A stretch of 64,000 bases of DNA, from positions 5,836,316-5,900,315 of the forward strand of contig NZ_AP018288.1 of NCBI RefSeq assembly GCF_002368335.1. The letters are read 5' to 3'. The notes beneath the pieces are model-generated. The model was given only the letters and a program-made list of their open reading frames with translations. It was not told the origin of the DNA and searched no databases. Each line of letters starts with the position of its first letter. The stretch's first letter is position 1. The DNA comes from Nostoc sp. NIES-4103. GTDB lineage: Bacteria > Cyanobacteriota > Cyanobacteriia > Cyanobacteriales > Nostocaceae. This document shows, piece after piece, positions 26,678 through 35,639 of this stretch. Made by a program: the position numbers and the translations under genes.

Positions 26678-27127
26678 ATGGAAGTGAAAATGCAAGAACC
26701 GGAATTCACAGAAACCAAGTCCAAAGAGGCAACAGTGCCAGAGATTAACAGCCAAACTGGAACCATCACCAAACTTCAGCCTCCTGCACAGTCTCAAGAT
26801 GAATGGCTAAAATACGGAGAACAAATTTCCGGCTTTTTAGCGACGTTGCCTGAATATGTGGGAAACTTCTTCAATCAGTACAAGCAACCCCTGGTTAGCG
26901 TTGGTTTAATTCTGGGAGCAATTGTTGCCGTTAAGGTGCTGTTGGCGGTGTTAGATTCTTTGAATGATATTCCTTTGGTAGCACCAACCTTTGAATTGAT
27001 TGGTATTGGTTACTCTGCTTGGTTTGTTTACCGTTATTTACTCAAAGCTTCAACCAGGCGAGAGCTAACTAATGAAATTACAACCCTCAAATCACAAGTG
27101 GTGGGTAAACAAGCTCCAGACGCTTAA
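26678..27127 (+). CDS. CAAD-domain thylakoid membrane protein
   Basis: 149 residues. A hydrophilic N-terminal ~50 residues is followed by an amphipathic segment and two hydrophobic helices (PLVSVGLILGAIVAVKVLLAV and APTFELIGIGYSAWFVYRYLL), ending in a short coiled segment. This is the CAAD (cyanobacterial aminoacyl-tRNA synthetase appended) domain, related to plant CURT1 curvature proteins. It is expected in thylakoids, where relatives shape membrane edges. Two in-frame ATGs (first and fifth codon) are possible starts. A strong terminator follows at 27198. Confidence 0.88.
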   Translation: MEVKMQEPEFTETKSKEATVPEINSQTGTITKLQPPAQSQDEWLKYGEQISGFLATLPEYVGNFFNQYKQPLVSVGLILGAIVAVKVLLAVLDSLNDIPLVAPTFELIGIGYSAWFVYRYLLKASTRRELTNEITTLKSQVVGKQAPDA

Positions 27128-27197
27128 TATCTGAGCAGTTTTATTTTCCAGTAAGCCACCCTATAAGGTGTCTACCTTCCACTTTATAATTACAACA

Positions 27198-27231
27198 GCC
27201 TGAGCGGTGGTTGCCACTGCTCAGGCTTTTC
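27198..27231 (+). terminator. Rho-independent terminator of the CAAD gene
   Basis: GCCTGAGC-GGTGG pairs with CCACT-GCTCAGGC around a 3-nt loop and is followed by TTTTCTC. It lies about 70 nt past the CAAD stop codon. Confidence 0.85.
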
Positions 27232-27276
27232 TCACAATTCAAAATTTAGTCAACAGTTCCTCAAGCGCCACTATCC

Positions 27277-28356
27277 TTATTGAGACAATTGCACAATACT
27301 TTGAGATGAAATTCTTTCCAATCTCCCAGTTCGCACTAAAGCTTGATGAACCATTGCAGCTACCTCAGCACGGGTAGCTTCTTTATTGGGAGCAAAAATT
27401 TTGGAATTGGGATAGTTAACTACAAGACCATTGGTTGTGGCAGCTGCTATCTTACCAGTGGCATACTTAGGAATATCTTGAACATCTTTGTAGACACTTA
27501 AAATCTGAGATGGGGTTGCTGGTTCTTTGAGATTCAACCCACTGACAAGAGCAACCAACACTTGCACTCGTGAAATTTTTTGTTCGGGTTTAAAGGTTTT
27601 GTTAGGGTAGCCTTTTAAAAACCCAGTGCTAATGGCTTGGTTAATTGCTGGTATTGCCCAGAATTTTGCTGAGACATCTTGAAAGGATATGGTGGAATTA
27701 GTACCCTCTTTTTCAAAGGCTTGTTGGAGTATGGCCGCAAATTCGGCACGGTTAACAGGCTGATTAGGTCTAAAAGTATAATCTGGAAAACCCCTTATTA
27801 TACCACGCGAAGAGAGAGCATCAATAAAACGGCCTGCCCAAAAGTCACTAGACACATCGTTAAATGCAATTGGTGGCGGGATAGTTGACTTCTGTTTGGC
27901 AGGCGAAACTAAAGGCAAAGGTGATGATTTCATTGATGACTCCAAGCCTTTCGATAAATTCAAAGGCCTTTGCGTCTTGTTTGACTCAATGGGAGCCACA
28001 TTATAAGGTGGTGAGACCTGTCTAGGAATTACCTGGTCAATTGGGGCTTGCATCGTGTCGGGTTCAACAACATCTGCATCTGGAGGCGATGGGAAAGTGT
28101 TGATATTAGAACCTGGGTTGGGTTCTGACTTAGCAGTCGGGAATGGTGATGGCAGATTAGTTGGTTGAACGTTAGTAGATGGAGTCGGCAACGGTGACAG
28201 TACTTTGTTGAAGTTCCAGCTACTATCCTTACGGGAAAATGACCAAAATATAATCCCACCGATAGTAGTGAAGGCAACTAAAATGGCTATGAATTCATCA
28301 AAGCCAAGGACGCTTTCCCCAGATGACTCGCGATCGCCAGGAGGTCTGTTTGTCAT
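27277..28356 (-). CDS. Membrane-anchored S-layer homology (SLH) domain protein
   Basis: About 359 residues. A single TM helix near the N-terminus (FDEFIAILVAFTTIGGIIFW) is followed by a Pro/Ser-rich linker (about 45-165). Three SLH repeats follow: SSDFWAGRFIDALSSRGIIRG...FRPNQPVNRAEFAAIL, SAKFWAIPAINQAISTGFLKG...FKPEQKISRVQVLVAL, and VQDIPKYATGKIAAATTNGL...FAPNKEATRAEVAAMV. SLH repeats bind secondary cell-wall polymer or peptidoglycan. I use the ATG at 28356 with AGGG upstream rather than the TTG eight codons earlier. Confidence 0.85.
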   Translation of the reverse strand: MTNRPPGDRESSGESVLGFDEFIAILVAFTTIGGIIFWSFSRKDSSWNFNKVLSPLPTPSTNVQPTNLPSPFPTAKSEPNPGSNINTFPSPPDADVVEPDTMQAPIDQVIPRQVSPPYNVAPIESNKTQRPLNLSKGLESSMKSSPLPLVSPAKQKSTIPPPIAFNDVSSDFWAGRFIDALSSRGIIRGFPDYTFRPNQPVNRAEFAAILQQAFEKEGTNSTISFQDVSAKFWAIPAINQAISTGFLKGYPNKTFKPEQKISRVQVLVALVSGLNLKEPATPSQILSVYKDVQDIPKYATGKIAAATTNGLVVNYPNSKIFAPNKEATRAEVAAMVHQALVRTGRLERISSQSIVQLSQ

Positions 28357-28489
28357 CGTTTTTACCCTAGTAACAACCAAGTTTGTGTTTAAACAAATTA
28401 AGCCACAAATTTAACTTTGAAATATGATGAAATTTTCATCCTTTATCCTATCCTTTGGGAACGGCAAAGCCGTACATACTTCATATTTC

Positions 28490-29773
28490 TCATAACACTC
28501 GTAGTAAGCTGGGAATGCTGTCTATTGCTGGTAAATCACGAATTTCTGCAAGGGCTTGGCGAAAATCACCTTCTTTCACATCATGGGTGACAACAACAAT
28601 TTCTGCTAGTTCTCCCTGAAAACCAGTTTGGACAATTGACTCTAAGCTGACACCATAATTGCCAAAGCAAGTACCCAATTTACCAATCACTCCTGGCTGA
28701 TCCTTAGTCAGGAACCGCGCATAAAATCGCGTCACGAGTTCGGCAATCGGGGCAATTTCAGAGTAATGTTGATGTCCACAGCCTAATAAGGGATTTGGTT
28801 TGGCTGTACTGGTTTTGAGGGTAGCAACCAGATTTAAAATGTCAGAAGATACGGCACTGGCAGTTGCACCAGCACCAGCACCAGGGCCGAAAAACATCAC
28901 TTGTCCAATGGGTTCCCCTTCCACCAAAATGGCGTTATTCACACCGTTAATGCTAGCCAAGGGGTGAGTCTTTGGTACTAAGGTGGGATGGACTCGAACC
29001 GAAAGGGGGGATGAGGAAGTTTTTTTCGCGATCGCCAATAATTTAATCACAAATCCCAATTTTTCGGCGTAGGCAATATCTGTTTTGCTGACTTGCCGAA
29101 TTCCTTCACAATACACATCTTGCAGATGGATGCGTCCACCAAAACCCAATGATGCTAGGATGGCAATTTTATCTGCTGCATCCAACCCATCTACATCAGC
29201 GGTGGGGTCAGCTTCAGCGTAACCTAATCTTTGGGCATCAGCTAAGACATCGCTGAAGTTGCTGCCTTCGGTTTGCATCCGGGTGAGGATGTAGTTAGTT
29301 GTACCGTTAACTATGCCAGTGATTGCTTGAATGCGGTTAACGCTTAAAGACTGCTTCAGGGGTTGAATCACGGGTATACCACCACCAACGGCGGCTTCTA
29401 ACATGACATACACCCCGGCAGTATTAGCAGCTGTGAAAATTTCTGCCCCAAAACGAGCGATCGCTGCTTTGTTGGCAGTAACTACATGTTTACCATTATT
29501 GATTGCTTGGAGGATGAGCGATCGCGCTGGTTCTAGTCCCCCCATCACTTCAACGACTATATCCACCGCCGGATCGTTGACAATTGCTTCTAAATCTGTT
29601 GTGATTGCTTCTGCTGGCAATTCTACAGCACGGGGTTTGGAGAGCGATCGGACTCCCACCCGATATATTTCTATTTCCTGTAATAACTGATGACGCCCAA
29701 CTATATCTTGTAGTAACTGCACCGTACCCGTACCTACAGTGCCTAATCCTAATATTCCTAGCTTTACACCCAC
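28490..29773 (-). CDS. hom: Homoserine dehydrogenase
   Basis: About 427 residues. The NAD(P)-binding GLGTVGTGTVQLL motif opens the Rossmann domain. The catalytic domain contains GGGIPVIQPLKQSL, GIVNGTTNYILTRM and the Lys-bearing signature LGYAEADPTADVDGLDAADKIAILASLGFG. A C-terminal ACT domain (about 345-427, TKDQPGVIGKLGTCFGNYGV) gives threonine-type feedback control. It converts aspartate semialdehyde to homoserine for Thr and Met synthesis. I start it at the GTG at 29773, just before GVKLGILG; the frame upstream encodes a non-conserved extension. Confidence 0.95.
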   Translation of the reverse strand: MGVKLGILGLGTVGTGTVQLLQDIVGRHQLLQEIEIYRVGVRSLSKPRAVELPAEAITTDLEAIVNDPAVDIVVEVMGGLEPARSLILQAINNGKHVVTANKAAIARFGAEIFTAANTAGVYVMLEAAVGGGIPVIQPLKQSLSVNRIQAITGIVNGTTNYILTRMQTEGSNFSDVLADAQRLGYAEADPTADVDGLDAADKIAILASLGFGGRIHLQDVYCEGIRQVSKTDIAYAEKLGFVIKLLAIAKKTSSSPLSVRVHPTLVPKTHPLASINGVNNAILVEGEPIGQVMFFGPGAGAGATASAVSSDILNLVATLKTSTAKPNPLLGCGHQHYSEIAPIAELVTRFYARFLTKDQPGVIGKLGTCFGNYGVSLESIVQTGFQGELAEIVVVTHDVKEGDFRQALAEIRDLPAIDSIPSLLRVL

Positions 29774-29843
29774 AAAATTTGCACCCAATTTCACCAATAA
29801 CAATTGTAGGGTAGGCAAACAGCCCACCCTACTGATTATCCTT

Positions 29844-29880
29844 TGTTAGTTGTTAGTTGTCAGTTGTTAGTTGTTTTGTT
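29844..29880. repeat. 7-bp short tandem repeat (GTTGTTA/GTTGTCA)
   Basis: About five units of the 7-bp GTTAGTT/GTCAGTT repeat lie between hom and petH. They match blocks at 13458, 22523 and 63934. Confidence 0.8.
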
Positions 29881-29911
29881 GTTGACTACTGACTACTAAC
29901 CACTTACTAAC

Positions 29912-31162
29912 TTAGTATGTTTCTACGTGCCAGCGACCAGCTTTCTTGATTTGTTTTTGGTAATCACTCCAGGTGACTCCTTCTTTAGCAGCAGCAGCTG
30001 TTAAAGCAGCATCGATGCCATCTTCCATACCCCGCAAACCACATATGTAGGTGTGGGTTTTTTCATCCTTAATCAACTGCCACAGTTCATCTGCATGTTC
30101 TGCTACGCGGTCTTGGATGTACATTCTGCCACCTTGGGGATTTTTTTGTTCCCGGCTAATGGCGCAAGTGAGGCGGAAGTTGTCAGGATATTTCTGTTGA
30201 ATTTCTTCCAGTTCTTCCTTATATAAGAGATTTGGAGTTGTGGGAACACCAAATATTAGCCAAGAGAATCCTTTAAATTGGTATTCTGGGTTAGCTGCTC
30301 TTTCAGCATCTTTAAATTGACGCCACAGATAAGCCCGCATCGGCGCAATACCTGTTCCAGTTGCCATCATAATCACGTTGGCTTCTGGGTCATCGGGTAA
30401 CAACATTTCTTTACCCACTGGGCCAGTGATTTTTACCTCATCCCCAGGTTTGAGGAAACACAGGTGTGTAGAGCATACACCGTAGACTGTTTCGCCGGTT
30501 TCGGGATGCTTGTATTCCAACTGGCGGACGCACAGTGATACTGTCTTGTCATCTACATCATCACCGTGACGGGTCGAAGCGATGGAGTAGAGTCTCAGTT
30601 TTTCTGGCTTGCCATTTTTATCTAAACCTGGCGGAATAATGCCGATACTTTGACCTTCTATATACTTTAGATTACTGCCTGTCAGGTCAAACTTGATGTG
30701 CTGAACAATACCAATGCCGCCTTCTTGCACCAAAGGATCATTAGAAATCACCTTGCCAATAAATGGTGCATTAGGGCGGTAAGTGTTGACAGGAACATCA
30801 GCGTGTTTGGCTTTCGCTTGAGTCATGGTGTTGCCTTTGTTGTCCTTATTCTTGGGCTGTTCTTCAGCATTAGCATTCGCAGGTGTGGCTTTACCATTCC
30901 CCTCACTGTTAGCACCATTGAGTTGCTGTTGGCCATTCAAGGGTTGGATGCTAACAATTTTGCCGCCTAGGCGAGTGATACGTCGCATTTCTTGATTCAT
31001 GCGGTTGTAAGGCACTCTGATGAACACACTGCCACTGTTACGAATTGGGTAGTTCGTTTGATCAGTTTCTTCGTTCTGACGCAGACCCACCACTTCGTAA
31101 ACGAAGACGCGGCTACCTGATTCTGTGTTGGCAGCACCCTCAACAGCACCTTGATTGTACAT
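29912..31162 (-). CDS. petH: Ferredoxin-NADP+ reductase with phycobilisome-linker domain
   Basis: About 416 residues. The N-terminal CpcD-like domain (about 1-75: RVFVYEVVGLRQNEETDQTN, FIRVPYNRMNQEMRRI) docks the enzyme to phycobilisome rods. A Gln/Asn-rich linker follows, then the FAD domain (RLYSIASTRHG, CSTHLCFL) and the NADP domain (MMATGTGIAPMRAYLWR, GLRGMEDGID), ending WHVETY. It performs the last step of linear electron flow, reducing NADP+. I use the ATG at 31162 (MYNQGAVEG); a GTG four codons earlier is possible. An internal Met113 (ATG at 30824-30826) matches the place where the short isoform begins in Synechocystis. Confidence 0.97.
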   Translation of the reverse strand: MYNQGAVEGAANTESGSRVFVYEVVGLRQNEETDQTNYPIRNSGSVFIRVPYNRMNQEMRRITRLGGKIVSIQPLNGQQQLNGANSEGNGKATPANANAEEQPKNKDNKGNTMTQAKAKHADVPVNTYRPNAPFIGKVISNDPLVQEGGIGIVQHIKFDLTGSNLKYIEGQSIGIIPPGLDKNGKPEKLRLYSIASTRHGDDVDDKTVSLCVRQLEYKHPETGETVYGVCSTHLCFLKPGDEVKITGPVGKEMLLPDDPEANVIMMATGTGIAPMRAYLWRQFKDAERAANPEYQFKGFSWLIFGVPTTPNLLYKEELEEIQQKYPDNFRLTCAISREQKNPQGGRMYIQDRVAEHADELWQLIKDEKTHTYICGLRGMEDGIDAALTAAAAKEGVTWSDYQKQIKKAGRWHVETY

Positions 31163-32533
31163 TCGTTCTATCACTCCGATCTTTACTTAACCGTTTCTCA
31201 AAAAAAAACTATTCTCATCACGCGCCAGCTTTAGTTTATCGGATTTTTGGTTACCAAAACTAGCACTATGGGAAAGCGGCATAGTAAGTTAATGCCTTGC
31301 TAAGTACACTCACCAAAGACATGCAGGCATAGCAAAGAACACACCTGTTCACCTTCTAAGGTAAAGGATAAGTCTGTTGGAGAATGTTAATAATGAGTCA
31401 ATTTAATGTTTTTTTCCTGAACTACGACCCCCATCAAGGACATAGCTTTTACTGCCCAATGGGCTATTTACTATGACGTATGAAATCAGGGGGTGTTTTG
31501 ATTGACAAAAGCTATTGCTTATTTTGCCTCCACAAGCTGCCGCTGTGTTTGGCTTTTTTGGGGTTTACACCAGGCAATACCAATTAAGGAAGGTTGCTTC
31601 CACTTGGCTCTACTTCCCTGAGTGTATATCTTTCACTAATGTTTTTGGCTGTTTTTACTTGCCGATCATGGATAATTCCACAACACAGTACAATTGCAGC
31701 GGTCAAACATTATTGATCAAAGCAGACGTGATATAAGCAACTATAATAAGTTTTACTTGATGTGAAAGATCTGTCAACCTCATGATCAGTACGTTGTCAT
31801 AAAACCCCTTGGGTTCACTTCTGAGTGAACGAGGATCAGTGCTGGTGACAGACCCAAGAATATATAGCGATCGCATTTGAACTGCAAAAATTTTCCCCAT
31901 GGTTATCAGTGATTTGTGATCACAAAGGAAAATCCTGACCAGTTGATTTCATAAATCCTTTAGTACTCCTATGATACTCAATCAGCATCTGATGCAGGCA
32001 TTTCTCAAAAATTACTACTCAAGGATTTCCAACAGACACCTGTTTGATCATTCTTTAGGTAGATTTTGGCTTTGAATATCTGAAGTGTTGCGCTCGCAAA
32101 GTGCGAAAATTCAGTCACTTGAATTTTTTTATACTGCAAAAAATATACCAAAGAAAATAGTAGAATAGAGATACAAACAGGAACACAACGTGGCTACACC
32201 AACTATAGGTAATGGTGACAAGCCCTTGAAAATCAACAAATAAATCATCAGTATCATAGGGTAACCACTAGATTCTTGCTGACAGCAAATCTTGTTATGG
32301 AATACCCCCTTCTGATAAAATTAAATATATCACTAGGATTAAATACTCACCAGTAGCGAATTCAAGCTAGTCAGACGAGGAGCAACTATAAGTTTAGTTG
32401 TACACCCGTCTGATGCATTATGGCGCTGCTGAATACCGAGAATGCAGGATAAACCGATGGGGTAAACTCCTGGCTGCGAAATCTGCTGTGTGAAAAATTA
32501 TTGATTGACACATTTAGTATCTAGAGGAGATTT
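31163..32533. other. 1.37-kb divergent spacer between petH and prk
   Basis: This spacer separates two light/carbon-regulated genes and must hold both promoters. A nested hairpin candidate lies at 31808-31858. A GCGATCGC site lies at about 31867. I found no ORF with coding character and no clear GTA-N8-TAC NtcA site in the part nearest petH. Confidence 0.6.
31808..31858. ncRNA. Candidate structured RNA or regulatory hairpin
   Basis: An outer stem CTTGGGT/ACCCAAG (31808-31814 with 31852-31858) encloses an inner stem GTTCACT/AGTGAAC with a short loop. The two stems share two bases, so they may alternate. No family was recognised and no U-run follows. Confidence 0.25.
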
Positions 32534-33538
32534 ATGACAAGTAAGCCGGAACGCGTGGTACTGATTGGAGTAGCCGGAGACTCTGGGTGCGGTAAATCTA
32601 CGTTTTTGCGTCGTTTAATAGATTTGTTTGGCGAAGAATTAATGACAGTTATCTGTTTGGATGACTATCATTCTCTAGATCGCAAACAGCGTAAAGAAAC
32701 CGGAATAACTGCACTTGACCCTAGGGCAAACAATTTCGACCTGATGTATGAGCAAATTAAAGCGCTCAAGAGTGGTCAAGCGATTGATAAGCCGATTTAC
32801 AACCACGAAACCGGTACGATTGATCCGCCAGAAAGGATAGAGCCGAATCACATTATAGTTATTGAAGGGCTACATCCTTTATATGATGAGCGGGTGCGAT
32901 CGCTAATTGACTTCAGCGTTTATTTTGACATCAGTGATGAAGTCAAGATTGCTTGGAAAATCCAGCGGGATATGGCAGAAAGAGGTCATCGTTACGAAGA
33001 TGTCCTAGCGCAAATCAATTCCCGTAAACCAGACTTTGAAAAGTTTGTTGAACCACAAAGAGAATTTGCAGATGTAGTTCTCCAAGTACTACCCACAAAC
33101 TTGATCAAAAACGACACCGAACGCAAAGTTTTGCGTGTACGGATGCTTCAGCGGGAAGGTAAGGAAGGCTTTGAGCCAGCTTACCTCTTTGATCAAGGGT
33201 CAACAATTAATTGGACTCCCTGCGGACGTAAACTCACCTGTTCTTACCCCGGTATGCAGCTGTACTATGGTTCAGATGTTTACTACGGTCGCTACGTCTC
33301 AGTGTTAGAAGTAGATGGTCAGTTTGACAACCTAGAAGAAGTCATTTACATCGAAACCCATCTCAGCAATACATCGACTAAATATCAAGGTGAATTGACT
33401 CACTTGTTACTCCAACACCGTGAGTATCCAGGTTCCAACAATGGTACTGGTTTGTTCCAAGTGCTTACAGGTTTAAAAATGCGTGCTGCTTATGAGCTTC
33501 TGACATCAAAGGAAGCAAAGCTAGCAGCTCAGGTTTAA
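32534..33538 (+). CDS. prk: Phosphoribulokinase
   Basis: 334 residues. The P-loop is GVAGDSGCGKST. Cys19 in the P-loop and Cys41 (VICLDDYHSLDR) form the classical thioredoxin-controlled disulfide. A C-terminal pair, Cys228/Cys234 (TPCGRKLTCSYPG), is the one that contacts CP12/GAPDH. It phosphorylates ribulose 5-phosphate to RuBP in the Calvin cycle. GAGGAG precedes the ATG and a strong terminator follows. Full length and free of oddities. Confidence 0.98.
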   Translation: MTSKPERVVLIGVAGDSGCGKSTFLRRLIDLFGEELMTVICLDDYHSLDRKQRKETGITALDPRANNFDLMYEQIKALKSGQAIDKPIYNHETGTIDPPERIEPNHIIVIEGLHPLYDERVRSLIDFSVYFDISDEVKIAWKIQRDMAERGHRYEDVLAQINSRKPDFEKFVEPQREFADVVLQVLPTNLIKNDTERKVLRVRMLQREGKEGFEPAYLFDQGSTINWTPCGRKLTCSYPGMQLYYGSDVYYGRYVSVLEVDGQFDNLEEVIYIETHLSNTSTKYQGELTHLLLQHREYPGSNNGTGLFQVLTGLKMRAAYELLTSKEAKLAAQV

Positions 33539-33566
33539 AGCAGCAGTATTTGTGTCAAAGCTTGCA

Positions 33567-33594
33567 GGGACACTTTTGGGTGTCCCTTTTTTTT
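33567..33594 (+). terminator. Rho-independent terminator of prk
   Basis: GGGACAC pairs with GTGTCCC around a 6-nt loop, followed by eight Ts. It lies about 30 nt past the prk stop. Confidence 0.95.
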
Positions 33595-34217
33595 GTCATC
33601 AGAATTTTTTAGCTAATTCAAACTTTCGGCAATTCAGCAGTTGGATGCCATTAAATATAAACTAGCTCCTTTTCCTTTGTTTGTTTTCACTACTAAACTG
33701 CTGACTATAAGGCTAAAACCTTTACTACTTGGACTTATGCAAAACTCCGCTCTACTTTCGGTAATTCATGAATTACCGTTACATCAAAATAAGCGTTATG
33801 ATCTTGTTTGCGTAAGCTCTGACTAAAAAGTTTCATTTATTTACATCTACCTACTGAAATACCATAGCTTTAAACAATACTTACCTTTAGTTGGTAGATT
33901 TTTAAAAGAAAATTAAGACACTAACTACCGAATGTGTCAATATTGTTATGATTCCCAAATTTAGCTAAAACTTAAAGTTGCCCCACGTCTCACCCAACAG
34001 GGGAGGGTGGGATGAATTTGAACACTTTTGTATTGTTCAATTCTACAGTAGGGCATTCCGTGGAATTAGAACAAAGCGAGAGTTTGTGTCCAGCAGAATA
34101 CCGGGAGTCGGTTGAAAGCACACACTCACCCTTTGCGGGAGTGTGTGAGTATATCACTAACTGAACTAAATGCCCAATATTTAGTCAGCGAAAATACTCT
34201 TAAAGGAGGAATTCTCT
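33595..34217. other. Leader region of metK with a stem-loop
   Basis: About 620 bp without a gene. A perfect 9-bp stem CACACACTC/GAGTGTGTG (34119-34127 with 34139-34147) lies 70 nt before the metK start. It has no U-run, so it is more like a leader structure than a terminator. No known SAM riboswitch core was recognised. A strong AAAGGAGG site (34202-34209) precedes the TTG start. Confidence 0.5.
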
Positions 34218-35480
34218 TTGTCTCGTCGTTATTTATTTACCTCCGAGTCAGTTACTGAAGGCCATCCAGACAAAATCTGCGATCAGATCTCTGATACGAT
34301 TCTAGATGCCTTGCTAACACAAGATTCTAGCAGCCGTGTTGCTGCCGAAGTTGTCGTCAATACTGGCTTAGTGCTAATTACAGGTGAAATTACTACCAAA
34401 GCCAACGTCAATTTCGTCAATCTTGCCCGTAAGAAAATTGCTGAAATTGGCTACGTTGATGCTGATAACGGCTTTTCTGCTAACAGTACCAGTGTGCTTG
34501 TAGCTTTAGATGAACAATCACCTGATATTGCTCAAGGTGTTAACACCGCGCAAGAAACCCGCGAACAGGATAGTGATGAACAATTCGACAAAATTGGCGC
34601 GGGCGATCAAGGGATTATGTTTGGCTTTGCCTGCAATGAAACACCAGAATTGATGCCCTTACCCATCAGCCTGGCCCACCGCATTGCTCGTCGATTGGCA
34701 GCAGTCCGCAAAACAGGCGAATTATCATACCTACGCCCTGATGGTAAAACACAAGTTACTGTGGTTTACGAAGATGGTCGTCCTGTAGGGATTGATACTA
34801 TCCTCATTTCCACCCAGCACGATGCCAGTATTGGGGAAATTACTGATGAGGCAGCAGTACAAGCCAAAATTAAAGAAGACCTGTGGACAGCAGTAGTTCA
34901 ACCTGTTTTTAGCGACATCGACATTAAGCCGACCGATGAGACACGCTTTTTAGTCAACCCCACCGGTAAGTTCGTTGTTGGCGGGCCACAAGGAGATTCT
35001 GGTCTAACAGGACGGAAGATTATTGTTGATACCTACGGTGGTTATTCCCGACATGGCGGCGGCGCTTTTTCGGGTAAAGACCCCACAAAAGTTGACCGTT
35101 CTGCTGCTTATGCTGCTCGTTATGTGGCGAAAAATATTGTCGCCGCAGGATTAGCAGAGAAAGTTGAAATCCAGCTATCCTATGCTATTGGTGTAGCACG
35201 ACCAACAAGTATTTTGGTGGATACCTTTGGCACTGGCAAAGTGGATGAAGAAACCTTACTGGAATTGATCAAAAATAACTTTGAACTGCGTCCAGCGGGT
35301 ATTATCCATACCTTCAACTTACGCAACTTACCCAATGAACGAGGCGGACGTTTTTATCAGGACGTCGCAGCTTACGGTCATTTTGGGCGGAACGATCTAG
35401 ATTTACCCTGGGAACGCACCGATAAGGCGGAATTGTTGAAACAAGCTCTCAGCCAGACACTAGAAGCTGCGATCGCCTAG
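34218..35480 (+). CDS. metK: S-adenosylmethionine synthetase (methionine adenosyltransferase)
   Basis: 420 residues with all family signatures: TSESVTEGHPDKICDQISD at the start, GAGDQGIMFGFA in the middle and GGGAFSGKDPTKVDRSAAY near residue 280. It makes SAM from methionine and ATP. Translation starts at a TTG (34218), supported by a near-perfect AAAGGAGG Shine-Dalgarno 8 nt upstream and by the match of MSRRYLFTSES to the family N-terminus. SAM from this enzyme would feed, among others, the radical SAM maturase, but there is no genetic linkage. Confidence 0.97.
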   Translation: MSRRYLFTSESVTEGHPDKICDQISDTILDALLTQDSSSRVAAEVVVNTGLVLITGEITTKANVNFVNLARKKIAEIGYVDADNGFSANSTSVLVALDEQSPDIAQGVNTAQETREQDSDEQFDKIGAGDQGIMFGFACNETPELMPLPISLAHRIARRLAAVRKTGELSYLRPDGKTQVTVVYEDGRPVGIDTILISTQHDASIGEITDEAAVQAKIKEDLWTAVVQPVFSDIDIKPTDETRFLVNPTGKFVVGGPQGDSGLTGRKIIVDTYGGYSRHGGGAFSGKDPTKVDRSAAYAARYVAKNIVAAGLAEKVEIQLSYAIGVARPTSILVDTFGTGKVDEETLLELIKNNFELRPAGIIHTFNLRNLPNERGGRFYQDVAAYGHFGRNDLDLPWERTDKAELLKQALSQTLEAAIA

Positions 35481-35599
35481 AGTAATTCAAAAGCAGGGGA
35501 ACTCGAAGCCCCCACAACCACTCATGAGCAGCCACTATATTGGGCTGTTAGCGTAGCGATCTTCGATGTCGGAGCGTCGGGGGTCGCAGTCTTGATGAG

Positions 35600-35639
35600 T
35601 CGACTGACCATTTGGCAACAAGCCAAGATGGTCAGTCGA
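35600..35639. repeat. Strong hairpin downstream of metK
   Basis: TCGACTGACCAT plus TTGGC pairs with GCCAA plus ATGGTCAGTCGA, 17 bp with a single bulged G and a 5-nt loop. It lies 120 nt past metK but no U-run follows. It may be a transcript-end stabiliser, a protein-binding palindrome or part of a repeat. Confidence 0.7.

Noticed and set aside
33961..34217. SAM riboswitch upstream of metK
   Set aside because: No SAM-I, SAM-II or SAM-IV core could be recognised by eye; only a simple stem-loop is present.
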